Of a stretch of 64,000 nt of DNA, positions 6,841-15,130 are shown one piece after another. The stretch is from contig NZ_VKDE01000022.1 in the NCBI RefSeq assembly GCF_007097485.1, forward strand, positions 62,001 through 126,000, given 5' to 3'. Positions within the stretch are counted from its first letter, which is position 1. The number at the start of each line of letters is the position of its first letter. The notes under the pieces are model-generated. The model had not been told where the DNA came from, did no database searches, and saw only the letters and a program-made list of their open reading frames with translations. The DNA comes from Carboxylicivirga sp. M1479 (GTDB lineage: Bacteria; Bacteroidota; Bacteroidia; Bacteroidales; Marinilabiliaceae). The translations under genes and the position numbers were made by a program.

Positions 6841-9030
6841 ATGGACAAAAAAATCACACTCAAAAAGTTCGGAACATTTGGCGGTGTATTTACACCAACA
6901 CTTCTCACCATCATTGGTGTTATCATGTATCTGCGCCTCGGCTGGGTTGTTGGTAATGCCGGCTTATTAGGTGCCTGGCTAATCATCATCATATCGTTTT
7001 TAATTACCCTTACCACAGCACTATCCATGTCGTCTATTACCACCAACATAAAAATTGGTGCTGGTGGTGCCTATGCTATTATTTCACAATCTCTTGGCCT
7101 TGAAATTGGTGGAAGTTTGGGTATTCCCCGTTATGTTTCTCAAGCATTGGCTGTTACCATGTATATTTTTGGTTTTAGAGAAGGCTGGCTGTTTATTTTC
7201 CCCAATCACCCTGCCTTTATGGTGGATATGGCTGTGTTTATAGTACTATACGCCATTGCCTATAAAAGTGCCGATTTGGCCATTCGCACCCAGTACCTTA
7301 TTATGGCAGTTATCTTTACTTCGTTGGTGGGCATGGTGCTGGCAGCCTATTACGGCTCTATGGAAAACAGTTTTAGCGACACTCTGCAATGGGGTTCATT
7401 TGCTGGCTCAATAGAAAATAACTTTTCTGGTTCGAACTTTTGGATTGTGTTTGCGGTATTTTTTCCGGCGGCAACTGGTATAATGGCAGGCGCTAACATG
7501 TCGGGCGAATTAAAAAATCCCAAAAAAAGTATTCCGATAGGCACCTTAGCGGCCATCGGTGTTAGTTTTTTAGTGTATATGGCCGTTGCATACTGGTTGG
7601 CCAAATCGGCAAGCACCGAAGAGTTATTAAACAACTACAATGTTTTAATCGATAAATCATTTTTTCCACCCCTGGCCATAGCGGGTGTACTAGGCGCCAC
7701 ATTTTCATCAGCTTTGGCATCTATGGTTGGTTCATCGCGCATATTATACGCCATGGGCCGTCATCGTGTATTACCGGCTGGTGGCTGGCTTGGTCGCACC
7801 GATAAAACGGGGCAACCACGCAACTCCATGATCGTGACGGGCACCTTGGTATTTTTAACCATGTTGCTGCGCGATTTAAATGCCGTTGCGCCTCTTGTTA
7901 CCATGTTTTTCCTTATTACCTACGCCATGCTAAATGTGGTGGTTATTATTGAGCAAAACCTTGGGCTAATCAGTTTTCGTCCGATGTTTAGGGTACTAAA
8001 ATGGGTGCCGTGGCTCGGTTTATTCAGCTCAGTGGTGGCCATGTTTATTATCAATTCTACCATTAGCCTAATTTCATTTGCCCTGGTATTTTTGGTATAT
8101 GCTGTTTTGTTACAACGGAAACTCACCACGCCTTTTGACGATGTACGCAGTGGTTTTTTTGTATCGGTTGCGGAGTGGGCCGCCAAACGAAGTGCCCGCC
8201 TAACCCAGCGACAGGAGCGCTCATGGAAACCCAACTTATTGGTTCCAGTACGAAAGCCCGAAACCATTAAAAGTTATTTTTCATTTTTGAAAAATGTGGC
8301 TTATCCACAGGGGTCCATCAAGCTACTGGGCCTTGGATCAAAGGAAAAATGCCCCGAACTGGGAACGAACATCAGTCAGCTTTCTGAAGAATACAAAAGC
8401 AGTGATGTTTTTGCCTCCTGGGCCGTTATACGTACCGAAAACTTTTCACAAGGCGTTAACTTTGCTAATCAGGCTTATAGAGGCTCATTTATTAAACCCA
8501 ACATTACATTTTTAAACAGAAGCGATCTTAACATACCCACCGAAGGCTTCAACGAAATAATTGATGAAGCTGCTCGTTTGGAGCTGGGAGTACTCATTTA
8601 TGCTCAGCATCCCAAGGTGGGCATGCGCAAACGACAGGTAATTAATGTATGGATCAGAAACCGAGCACCAGAATGGAAAATATCATGGGACATTGGTAAT
8701 TTGGATTTATCGATATTGGTGGCCTATAAATTAAAACGCAACTGGGGAGCTAAAATCCGTCTTGTTACCGTGGTTGATAACGAAGAGCAAAAAGAGCAAG
8801 CCTTGAACTTTATGCACGAACTAATTGATCATGCCCGATTGCCAAAAACCGAAATGGGTGTTTATGTTGATGATTTTAGTGCCTTGATTAAGCGAGCACC
8901 CGAGGCTGACTTAAATATCTTTGGTTTGGACACACACCCTAATCTTCAATTTATGGATAAGATGGTTGATGAAACACAAACAACTTGTTTGTTCATTCGT
9001 GATTCGGGTCTTGAGAATATTTTTGCTTAG
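6841..9030 (+). CDS. SLC12-type cation-chloride cotransporter / APC permease
   Basis: This is a 729-residue inner-membrane protein. Residues 10-430 hold about 12 transmembrane helices of the APC superfamily fold; TM1 contains FTPTLLTIIGVIMYLRLGWVVG, the typical start of SLC12 transporters (GVxMYLRxGWVVG). TM6 to TM8 contain PAATGIMAGANMSGELKNP, the conserved stretch before loop 6-7. The C-terminal 300 residues are cytoplasmic and resemble the SLC12 C-terminal domain (a small Rossmann-like fold with repeated VNVWIRN and LDLSILVAYKLKRNWGAKIRLVTV). It probably moves K+ and/or Na+ together with Cl-, though some bacterial members are annotated as amino-acid permeases; the sequence does not decide the substrate. 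Single-gene unit with a terminator 25 bp after its stop. Confidence 0.85.
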   Translation: MDKKITLKKFGTFGGVFTPTLLTIIGVIMYLRLGWVVGNAGLLGAWLIIIISFLITLTTALSMSSITTNIKIGAGGAYAIISQSLGLEIGGSLGIPRYVSQALAVTMYIFGFREGWLFIFPNHPAFMVDMAVFIVLYAIAYKSADLAIRTQYLIMAVIFTSLVGMVLAAYYGSMENSFSDTLQWGSFAGSIENNFSGSNFWIVFAVFFPAATGIMAGANMSGELKNPKKSIPIGTLAAIGVSFLVYMAVAYWLAKSASTEELLNNYNVLIDKSFFPPLAIAGVLGATFSSALASMVGSSRILYAMGRHRVLPAGGWLGRTDKTGQPRNSMIVTGTLVFLTMLLRDLNAVAPLVTMFFLITYAMLNVVVIIEQNLGLISFRPMFRVLKWVPWLGLFSSVVAMFIINSTISLISFALVFLVYAVLLQRKLTTPFDDVRSGFFVSVAEWAAKRSARLTQRQERSWKPNLLVPVRKPETIKSYFSFLKNVAYPQGSIKLLGLGSKEKCPELGTNISQLSEEYKSSDVFASWAVIRTENFSQGVNFANQAYRGSFIKPNITFLNRSDLNIPTEGFNEIIDEAARLELGVLIYAQHPKVGMRKRQVINVWIRNRAPEWKISWDIGNLDLSILVAYKLKRNWGAKIRLVTVVDNEEQKEQALNFMHELIDHARLPKTEMGVYVDDFSALIKRAPEADLNIFGLDTHPNLQFMDKMVDETQTTCLFIRDSGLENIFA

Positions 9031-9054
9031 TAGGTTTAATCAATTGCTATTAAA

Positions 9055-9085
9055 AAAGTCCCTCTTTCACTAAAAAAGGGACTTT
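9055..9085 (+). terminator. Terminator between convergent genes
   Basis: Inverted repeat AAAGTCCCT (9055-9063) and AGGGACTTT (9077-9085), with the outer A and T tracts needed for bidirectional action. It lies between the cotransporter stop and the convergent NTF2-like gene. Confidence 0.75.
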
Positions 9086-9109
9086 CAACATTGCTATATG
9101 TGTGATCTT

Positions 9110-9565
9110 TTATTTTTCGAACTTGTAAAATATTTTACTCACCAACTTCCAACCATCGCTAAACTTATATAAGGATATATAATCAACATATTTGAGCTCT
9201 TTACCCACGTAAAACTCAAATTTGGCTACTGCAGCGGTACCGGTTACATCAACTGATAAAAATTTGATACTAATTAGATCATCCCCACTTCGAGGCAGTT
9301 CACCTTTCTTTTTACGCTCAATAACTTTTTGCTTCCACTCAGCGATGGGCAACTTCCATATGCTTCCGTTTTCGCCTATACCAAGCAGTTTAAAATCAGG
9401 ATGAATACCAGCATCAATCTTAGCAACATCACCCTCATTTTGAATCCCCTCAACATAAGCGGATTGAATCACTTTTTTAATGGCTTTTATTTCTTGCTCA
9501 TTGGATTGAGCTTTGACTGCAAGAAACACGAACACGAATACAAGAATAAGTTCTAATCTTTTCAT
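9110..9565 (-). CDS. Exported NTF2-like (nuclear-transport-factor fold) protein
   Basis: The 151-residue product has a signal peptide (1-19, ending VKAQS). It is followed by the alpha+beta pattern of the SnoaL/NTF2-like or putative lumazine-binding family: an N-terminal helix EQEIKAIKKVIQSAYVEGIQNEGDVAK, then HPDFKLLGI, AVAKFEFYVG and a final YISLYKFSDGWKLVSKIFYKF. These proteins often appear as periplasmic small-molecule-binding or enzyme-like domains in Bacteroidota; no substrate can be read from the sequence. It is convergent with the cotransporter gene. Confidence 0.7.
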   Translation of the reverse strand: MKRLELILVFVFVFLAVKAQSNEQEIKAIKKVIQSAYVEGIQNEGDVAKIDAGIHPDFKLLGIGENGSIWKLPIAEWKQKVIERKKKGELPRSGDDLISIKFLSVDVTGTAAVAKFEFYVGKELKYVDYISLYKFSDGWKLVSKIFYKFEK

Positions 9566-9643
9566 AATGTATTATCTCATTTAGGTTTTAAGCAATAAAT
9601 ATACAACAATAAACATTTGCTTTACACACTAAGTTATTTAAGC

Positions 9644-9651
9644 TATTTTTG
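9644..9651 (+). promoter_or_regulatory. Candidate -7 promoter box (TATTTTTG)
   Basis: Matches the Bacteroidota -7 consensus TAnnTTTG and lies 18 bp before the ATG of the DUF493 gene, implying a very short leader. A TTTG is present at 9616-9619, but its distance is longer than usual for the -33 box. Confidence 0.35.
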
Positions 9652-9669
9652 TCATAAAAACAGAGTACT

Positions 9670-9942
9670 ATGTCGATGCAAGATTATGAAAAGCTAAAAG
9701 AACTACTGGCACAAAACAAAAAGTGGCCCATGCTATATATGTTCAAATTCATTGTACCTAACGAAGAGGGCAAGGTAAAAGAAGTAGTTGAACTATTGCC
9801 CAAGCATGGAACAGTGAGTTATAACCACACTAAAAACCTAAAATATGTATCAGTTACATGTAAGGTAAGTATGAAAAGTGCCAATGCCATTGTGGAAACA
9901 ACAAGTAAAATTGCGGCTATTGAAGGTGTTATGAGCTTGTAA
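9670..9942 (+). CDS. DUF493 (YbeD-like) protein
   Basis: The 90-residue protein carries the DUF493 domain over its whole length (WPMLYMFKFIVPNEEGKVKEVVELL, then YVSVTCKVSMKSANAIVETTSKIAAIEGVMSL), an ACT-like ferredoxin fold as in E. coli YbeD. The N-terminal 15 residues form a short extra helix. The family is thought to act as a small regulatory or ligand-binding domain; its function in Bacteroidota is unknown. It is a single-gene unit ending in a terminator shared with the convergent methyltransferase. Confidence 0.85.
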   Translation: MSMQDYEKLKELLAQNKKWPMLYMFKFIVPNEEGKVKEVVELLPKHGTVSYNHTKNLKYVSVTCKVSMKSANAIVETTSKIAAIEGVMSL

Positions 9943-9974
9943 TAACTGCAAAAAATCATTGAGCTACCCCAACT

Positions 9975-10001
9975 AAGCCGCCATAAAAGCGGCTTTATTT
10001 T
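9975..10001 (+). terminator. Rho-independent terminator
   Basis: Stem AAGCCGC (9975-9981) and GCGGCTT (9989-9995), loop CATAAAA, followed by TATTTTTTC. It directly abuts the stop codon of the convergent methyltransferase gene. Confidence 0.85.
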
Positions 10002-10615
10002 TTCTTAAAACTACAGAATACAAAACTCTGAATGGTATCAAAAGGTGTTTGATGATTGACCTCTACACACCTTATTTTATCAAAGTAGCATTTTAATTTT
10101 TCAGTCATTGAACCTTCGGAATACTGCTTAATTTCTATTCCGCTGCACTTACTTGGTCCCTGAGGCGAGAATGTACCAATTATTAAAACGCCGTTTTTGC
10201 TTAGGTTCTGTTGTGCCGTATTCAGGTAATTGCTAATATCCTCTTCCTCGGTTAAAAAATGAAATGCAGCCCTATCGTGCCAAAAATCATATACACAATC
10301 GGGTTTAAAACCAGCTGCATCGGCAATAATCCATTTTACCTTATTGGCCAAAACGCCTAAACGCTTTTTAGCTTTGTCAATTGCCATTTCTGATATATCC
10401 AATACGGCAATATCCTGATAACCAAGATCAATTAAATGATCGACTAAAAGGCTATCGCCACCACCAACATCTATGATTTTTGCCGACTTGGACAGTTTAA
10501 ATTGCTCGATGAAATCCAAAGATGTTTCCGGTACTGGCTGATACCAGCTTACCTCTTGCAAATCTTTGTTCTGGTAGATATTCTCCCAATGCTTTTTACG
10601 ATCAAACCTTTCCAT
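9995..10615 (-). CDS. Class I SAM-dependent methyltransferase
   Basis: The 206-residue protein starts MERFDRKKHWENIYQNKD, a typical opening for this group; an in-frame GTG two codons upstream (10621) is a less likely start. SAM-binding motif I is IIDVGGGDSLLVDHLI (about residues 45-60), acidic motif II is AVLDISEMAIDKAK, and IIADAAGF is the next SAM-contact strand. The YDFWHDRAAFHFL segment is characteristic of a methyltransferase subfamily that includes thiopurine-methyltransferase-like proteins. The substrate is unknown. It sits just downstream (on its strand) of the Nudix gene, with a gap of 53 bp, so the two may be co-transcribed. Confidence 0.85.
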   Translation of the reverse strand: MERFDRKKHWENIYQNKDLQEVSWYQPVPETSLDFIEQFKLSKSAKIIDVGGGDSLLVDHLIDLGYQDIAVLDISEMAIDKAKKRLGVLANKVKWIIADAAGFKPDCVYDFWHDRAAFHFLTEEEDISNYLNTAQQNLSKNGVLIIGTFSPQGPSKCSGIEIKQYSEGSMTEKLKCYFDKIRCVEVNHQTPFDTIQSFVFCSFKKK

Positions 10616-10668
10616 TTTCACAAAAAATAATAATTATACAATCTAATAATTTAGATGGGATATCAAAT

Positions 10669-11391
10669 TTAGAAAAACACCTCTCCCCCTTTAATGCGTA
10701 ATTCAACCTGCTGATCAATCAGTTTAAGATCTGGATTCTCTAAATAAGCTTTCACAACACTTTTATTGTAATTATTAACCTCATCCAGACTCAAAAATTT
10801 ATGCACATTCATCCACTTTGCTTCAAGTATTTCATCAGCATCCTGAATTGAAATTGTTTCACTCAAAGCCTTGGCTGTGCACACAATATATAGGTTTGAT
10901 TCACCAAATTGGCCATTTCTAAAATGCCCGAGGTTCCTGATTGATTCAAACTCTACATCAATACCTGTCTCCTCTTTTACCTCGCGCTTAACAGCATCCT
11001 TAATCATTTCATCCTTGTCAATGTGTCCTCCTGGCAACTTAAACCCAGGCGAAAAACGATCTTTTATCACCAATAATCGATCATCTTTAAGCACGATGGC
11101 ACCTACGCCAACAATGTAATTGCGGGAGGTCGGAATCATGGCATCAACCTGTAATTTCTTTACTAACATCAGGCTTGTTTCATCGCAATGATGAAATTGA
11201 AAACCCAATTGAGTGAGAGCAGGTACTAATGACGATTGCTCAATAAAAAGAGGCACCCATATCAATTGTTTATGCCTATAAGTTGTCAACAAAAGCTCCA
11301 ACTCCAACTTAACTTCATTGGGCTCTTTGGGTAAAGAGGCATTCTCAACAACGAGTCCCTGGTATTTATTCTCAATTATTTTAAGCATCAA
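10669..11391 (-). CDS. Nudix hydrolase, NUDT6-like two-domain form
   Basis: This is a 240-residue protein. Residues 1-85 form a pre-Nudix domain with the conserved WVPLFIEQSSLVPALTQLGFQFHH pattern known from NUDT6-type proteins. Residues 92-215 form the Nudix fold, with the box G-x5-E-x7-REVKEETGI at 122-144, which supplies the metal-binding glutamates. It should hydrolyse a nucleoside diphosphate linked to another moiety; the substrate (ADP-ribose, CoA or NADH types are known in the family) cannot be read here. Gene order with the methyltransferase suggests a small housekeeping unit. A second ATG directly after the first makes the exact start uncertain by one codon. Confidence 0.9.
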   Translation of the reverse strand: MMLKIIENKYQGLVVENASLPKEPNEVKLELELLLTTYRHKQLIWVPLFIEQSSLVPALTQLGFQFHHCDETSLMLVKKLQVDAMIPTSRNYIVGVGAIVLKDDRLLVIKDRFSPGFKLPGGHIDKDEMIKDAVKREVKEETGIDVEFESIRNLGHFRNGQFGESNLYIVCTAKALSETISIQDADEILEAKWMNVHKFLSLDEVNNYNKSVVKAYLENPDLKLIDQQVELRIKGGEVFF

Positions 11392-11459
11392 TAAACTCCT
11401 TCAACAATCAAACAATTACTCATCAATCTTTAAGCACTTACTGCCTTTATTGATAGGCT

Positions 11460-12278
11460 CTAAAAATCTTGCTTCATTTTTTGTATTCGCTCAACTTCTT
11501 TAAGCAATAAGGGAAATGCTGGTTCCATCATGCCATGGTCATAACCATCCAACTCCAGCAAGCGTGTTTGTTGATGTCCCACCACCTTCATCATCCGCAT
11601 TAAATAAGCATTCTCTTCGTACCTACCCAGTAATTCGAGCTCTCTATCGCCAGTTATAAGTAGTAAGGGTGGCGCATCGGCTCTCACATGATAAACAGGC
11701 GCTAATTCATCCACTATGGCTCGGTACCCCTCTATCCCTCTCTCTTCACGAACGGTAAAGTGTGTAATGGCATGACCACTAAAGGGTATTAAGCCTGCGA
11801 TATTATTGGCATCGACCTGATGTTGAGCCAACCATTTTTTATCCAAACCAAGCATACTCGCTAAATAACCTCCTGCCGAATGCCCCGACACAAAAATAAG
11901 AGAGCTATCGCCGCCATATTCTTCAATATTATTAAACACCCAAGCCACGGCAGCAGCAGCATCTTCAATGTATTGTGGCGCTTTTACCTTTGGATACAAA
12001 CGATAATTAACCGCAACAATGGCTACTCCCTTATCTTTTAATGCCTGAGGTATTTCTTTGTTTCCAGCTTTTAGCCCTCCCCCATGAAACCAAACTATGG
12101 TAGCAAATCCACTCGTTTGACTGGGGTAATAAACATCCAATACGCAGCGCTCCGCCAGATAATCATCTGCTTGCTGATCATCCGTACTATAGTAACTCAC
12201 GCTTTCGTCTATTGTGTACTGTTGAGCATAAATGCTGGCAGAAACAAACAATAGAACTAAATAAAACAATCGTCTCAT
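11460..12278 (-). CDS. Exported alpha/beta-hydrolase (esterase/lipase)
   Basis: The 272-residue protein has a signal peptide (1-18, YAQ cleavage). The oxyanion-hole motif HGGG is at 65-68, the nucleophile elbow GHSAG has Ser134, and the other likely triad residues are Asp211 (ITGDREL) and His248 (GYDHGM). The HGGG motif and NYRLYP stretch place it with the BD-FAE / hormone-sensitive-lipase-like esterases. It probably acts on short acyl or aromatic esters in the periplasm. It is a single-gene unit; the downstream Nudix gene starts about 70 bp further on. Confidence 0.85.
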   Translation of the reverse strand: MRRLFYLVLLFVSASIYAQQYTIDESVSYYSTDDQQADDYLAERCVLDVYYPSQTSGFATIVWFHGGGLKAGNKEIPQALKDKGVAIVAVNYRLYPKVKAPQYIEDAAAAVAWVFNNIEEYGGDSSLIFVSGHSAGGYLASMLGLDKKWLAQHQVDANNIAGLIPFSGHAITHFTVREERGIEGYRAIVDELAPVYHVRADAPPLLLITGDRELELLGRYEENAYLMRMMKVVGHQQTRLLELDGYDHGMMEPAFPLLLKEVERIQKMKQDF

Positions 12279-12418
12279 TATTCTAATCTTTAGGATGGTA
12301 TTAAAAAAAGTCTCATCAAGATTTTAAAACTACTAAAATCATCACAATAATAAGGGTACAAAAAAGCGCAATTATTTGATAATAATTACGCCTTGTTATT
12401 CGAAAAGTATCTTGTGTA

Positions 12419-13690
12419 TTATTTTCTTCTTTTGCGACGAAACTCGGGGTTTTGATCACCACGTTTCTTATTTCTATTGGCAAAATACTCTTGTTTCCTG
12501 CGCTGCTTTTCCTTCTCAAACTCTTTCTTTTCAGCCGCATTCATTGGCTTTTCAGTTTGCGGAAAAGGATTATCACTTACCCTGTCAATCTTTTTCTTAA
12601 TCAGCTTCTCAATATCTTTCACATACACGTTTTCTTCTGGCTCACATATTGAGATGGCCACCCCTTCTTCACCAGCACGGCCACATCGACCAATACGGTG
12701 TACGTAGGTTTCTGATTCGTTAGGTACATCAAAGTTGATAACGTAGCGAAGCTTGTCAATATCAATGCCTCGAGCTGCAATATCGGTGGCAACGAGTGCC
12801 CTAATCTTATACTCTTTAAATTCCTTTAAAGCTCGTTGTCGTTGATTCTGGCTCTTCTCTCCATGAATGGCAGCACAAGCAATCTTTTTCTGCTTTAGAT
12901 CGCGCACAATGCGATCTGCCCCATGCTTTGTTCTCGAAAAGATTAGTACCTGATCAATATCTTTATCGCTAAGGATATGCAAAAGCAGCTTTTTCTTATC
13001 GCCTTTATTAGTCATGTACAAGTGCTGCTGAATAGTTTCTGCAGTAGATGACACCGGGTTAACGGTCACTTTTTTAGGCGATCGAAGAATTTGCTGCGAT
13101 AAGCTTAATATTTTTGGCGGCATGGTAGCCGAAAAGAATAAGGACTGACGCTCTTTAGGTAATTTAACCAGTAGCTTTTTAATATCGTGGATAAACCCCA
13201 TATCAAGCATACGATCTGCTTCATCCAACACAAAGTACTTTACATCGCGCAGAGAAATATAACCTTGATCCATTAGATCTAACAAACGACCAGGCGTTGC
13301 CACTAATACATCAATACCACTTCGCAAAGCCCTTGTTTGAGGTCCTTGAGGCACTCCTCCGAAAATAACTGTGTTTTTTATATTGGTGTACTTTCCATAG
13401 GTTTTAAAACTCTCACCTATTTGAATAGCCAGCTCGCGGGTAGGCGTTACTACCAACGATAATATTTTTCTTTTACCCTTTACTTTTTGAATGTCTTCTG
13501 CCAAATGCTGAATAATAGGAATAGCAAAAGCAGCAGTTTTACCCGTTCCTGTTTGTGCACTACCCAAAACGTCTTCTCTATCGAGCACCAAAGGAATTGA
13601 TTTTGCCTGTATAGATGTTGGTTCTGAATAGTTTTCGTCACTCAAGGCCTTGAGTATGGGTGGAATTAATTTTAAATCTCCAAATTTCAT
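12419..13690 (-). CDS. DEAD-box RNA helicase, RhlE type
   Basis: This is a 423-residue protein. I took the ATG at 13690 rather than a TTG at 13705. All helicase motifs are present in order: Q motif PTSIQAKSIP, motif I AQTGTGKT, Ia PTRELA, Ib TPGRLLD, II VLDEADRMLDMGF, III SAT, then the second RecA domain with ATDIAARGIDID and HRIGRCGRAG. The C-terminus is a short, very basic tail (RRKQEYFANRNKKRGDQNPEFRRKRRK) suited to unspecific RNA binding. RhlE-type enzymes help ribosome assembly and RNA turnover and often matter in the cold. A candidate promoter lies at 13764-13771. Confidence 0.95.
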   Translation of the reverse strand: MKFGDLKLIPPILKALSDENYSEPTSIQAKSIPLVLDREDVLGSAQTGTGKTAAFAIPIIQHLAEDIQKVKGKRKILSLVVTPTRELAIQIGESFKTYGKYTNIKNTVIFGGVPQGPQTRALRSGIDVLVATPGRLLDLMDQGYISLRDVKYFVLDEADRMLDMGFIHDIKKLLVKLPKERQSLFFSATMPPKILSLSQQILRSPKKVTVNPVSSTAETIQQHLYMTNKGDKKKLLLHILSDKDIDQVLIFSRTKHGADRIVRDLKQKKIACAAIHGEKSQNQRQRALKEFKEYKIRALVATDIAARGIDIDKLRYVINFDVPNESETYVHRIGRCGRAGEEGVAISICEPEENVYVKDIEKLIKKKIDRVSDNPFPQTEKPMNAAEKKEFEKEKQRRKQEYFANRNKKRGDQNPEFRRKRRK

Positions 13691-13763
13691 TATTGTTGTT
13701 TTCAATGACTAGAACGGAGCTTCAACCTTACTATAATGTCGTGTACTTCCGTCTATCAATTTG

Positions 13764-13771
13764 CAAAAGTA
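13764..13771 (-). promoter_or_regulatory. Candidate -7 promoter box for the helicase gene
   Basis: Minus-strand TACTTTTG matches TAnnTTTG. It lies about 75 bp before the helicase ATG, leaving a 5' leader of about 65 nt. No well-spaced -33 TTTG was found. Confidence 0.35.
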
Positions 13772-13980
13772 CGAAAAACAAAGCAAAGCGCACGCATTAA
13801 CTTTTTCGAGCCAATATTCACAGTAAGTACTAGCTATCTACGAGGACAAAAACTCATTTTACAAACCACTGTTTATTTGGTATTTATAACTTATAGTCTG
13901 ATAGAAACGGACATAATGTGCTACAAGCTATAGGTAGAAAAAGCACAACAATCTGAGAAGAGAAAATCTTTTGTTGGCCA

Positions 13981-14511
13981 TTACTTTGACCACTCGCTTT
14001 TTAGTACTGCATAAATCACATCATCTACCCACTTACCATTTAAATACAAACTTTGCTTAAAGTGAGCCTCTTTACGCATACCCAAACGCTCAACCAAACG
14101 AATGGACCTCATATTATCCGGATCAATAGAAGCCATAACACGGTGCTTGTTAAGCTTATGAAACAAATAGTTGATAACAACCTGCATACACTCAAAAGCC
14201 AAACCACGTCCATGATATTCCTTACTTAATGTACAGCCAATTTCACATTGATGCCCATCGTCGCCTATAAAATGAATACCAACATCGCCAATAACATTGG
14301 ACGATAATTGATCTACAATTGCCAATTGGAACCAAGTGTTGGGTTCATTAATAGTTGCGGGGTTTTTGGCAATAAAAGCATTCACTTCTTCCAAACTCTT
14401 GGGAATCCAGGATTGATATTGGTTGCTTACAGCGTCTGATCGATAGCAGAACATTTGCTCGTTATCGCTCAATACTACAGGCCGAAGAAAAGTGCGCTTA
14501 CTTGTTATCAC
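13981..14511 (-). CDS. GNAT N-acetyltransferase, RimJ/RimL type
   Basis: The 176-residue protein has the GNAT fold of the RimJ/RimL group: TFLRPVVLSDNEQMF at the N-terminus, IGDVGIHFI strand, acetyl-CoA pyrophosphate loop EYHGRGLAFECMQ (Q/RxxGxG/A-like) and the closing SIRLVERLGMRKEAHFKQSLYLNGKWVDDVIY. These enzymes acetylate protein N-termini, antibiotics or small amines; the target is unknown. Its start codon overlaps the end of the DUF1456 gene by 14 bp, so the two are translationally coupled. Confidence 0.9.
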   Translation of the reverse strand: MITSKRTFLRPVVLSDNEQMFCYRSDAVSNQYQSWIPKSLEEVNAFIAKNPATINEPNTWFQLAIVDQLSSNVIGDVGIHFIGDDGHQCEIGCTLSKEYHGRGLAFECMQVVINYLFHKLNKHRVMASIDPDNMRSIRLVERLGMRKEAHFKQSLYLNGKWVDDVIYAVLKSEWSK

Positions 14512-14968
14512 GCTGTGTGTATTTTGCTTGTAAACCGTTTAACAAATTACGTAAGTACTGACCGTTAAACTCTTTGTACTTATGATGATCTGGTTTTCGT
14601 AAAAACGCACCTATTTCACTAACCGTTATCTTCTTATCAATTAGCTTAAATGCCTCTACAATATCTTCAGACGTTAACTTTAAAGCTATTTTAAGCTTTT
14701 TAAGAATCAAATTATTAGATAGTTCGTCCTCAGCAATAGGCTCACGCCCCTCTTGCTTACCACGCTTAGCAATGATTAAACCATTAAAAAAAGAGGCCAA
14801 CTCCTTATCACTCATCTCTACAAAAGCCTCATCACCATCACGCTTCAGCCAGTCGCTCACCTTAGTTCGATCAGCCTTTAAATTACCAAAGGTAAAAAGC
14901 TCAATCATTTTATTATCGTTTAAACTGAGTGTAAAACGTAGGCGGCGTAATATATCGTTGTTATCCAT
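14498..14968 (-). CDS. DUF1456 (YehS-like) protein
   Basis: The 156-residue protein holds two DUF1456 repeats: residues 1-68 (NNDILRRLRFTLSLNDNKMIELFTFGN and ASFFNGLIIAKRG) and 82-150 (NNLILKKLKIALKLTSEDIVEAFKL and YLRNLLNGLQAKY). E. coli YehS is the known relative; the biochemical role is unknown. The coding region overlaps the following acetyltransferase gene. No signal peptide; cytoplasmic. Confidence 0.9.
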   Translation of the reverse strand: MDNNDILRRLRFTLSLNDNKMIELFTFGNLKADRTKVSDWLKRDGDEAFVEMSDKELASFFNGLIIAKRGKQEGREPIAEDELSNNLILKKLKIALKLTSEDIVEAFKLIDKKITVSEIGAFLRKPDHHKYKEFNGQYLRNLLNGLQAKYTQRDNK

Positions 14969-15130
14969 TTATCAGTAATTTGCTACAAACTTACAAAAGA
15001 GTAGAACGATTGCATCAATAATATGTAGAAGATTTGCCCTAAAGTATAGTGGCAAATAAAAAGTACCTCAAGAATATAGTATCAATCATAACCCAGTATG
15101 AAAAATAACTCTCATCGCTCGTTTATATTT

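Noticed and set aside
12316-12540. Small membrane-protein frame overlapping the helicase end
   Set aside because: Most of it overlaps the helicase coding sequence in another frame; only the last 30 or so residues lie outside it, as expected by chance in AT-rich DNA.
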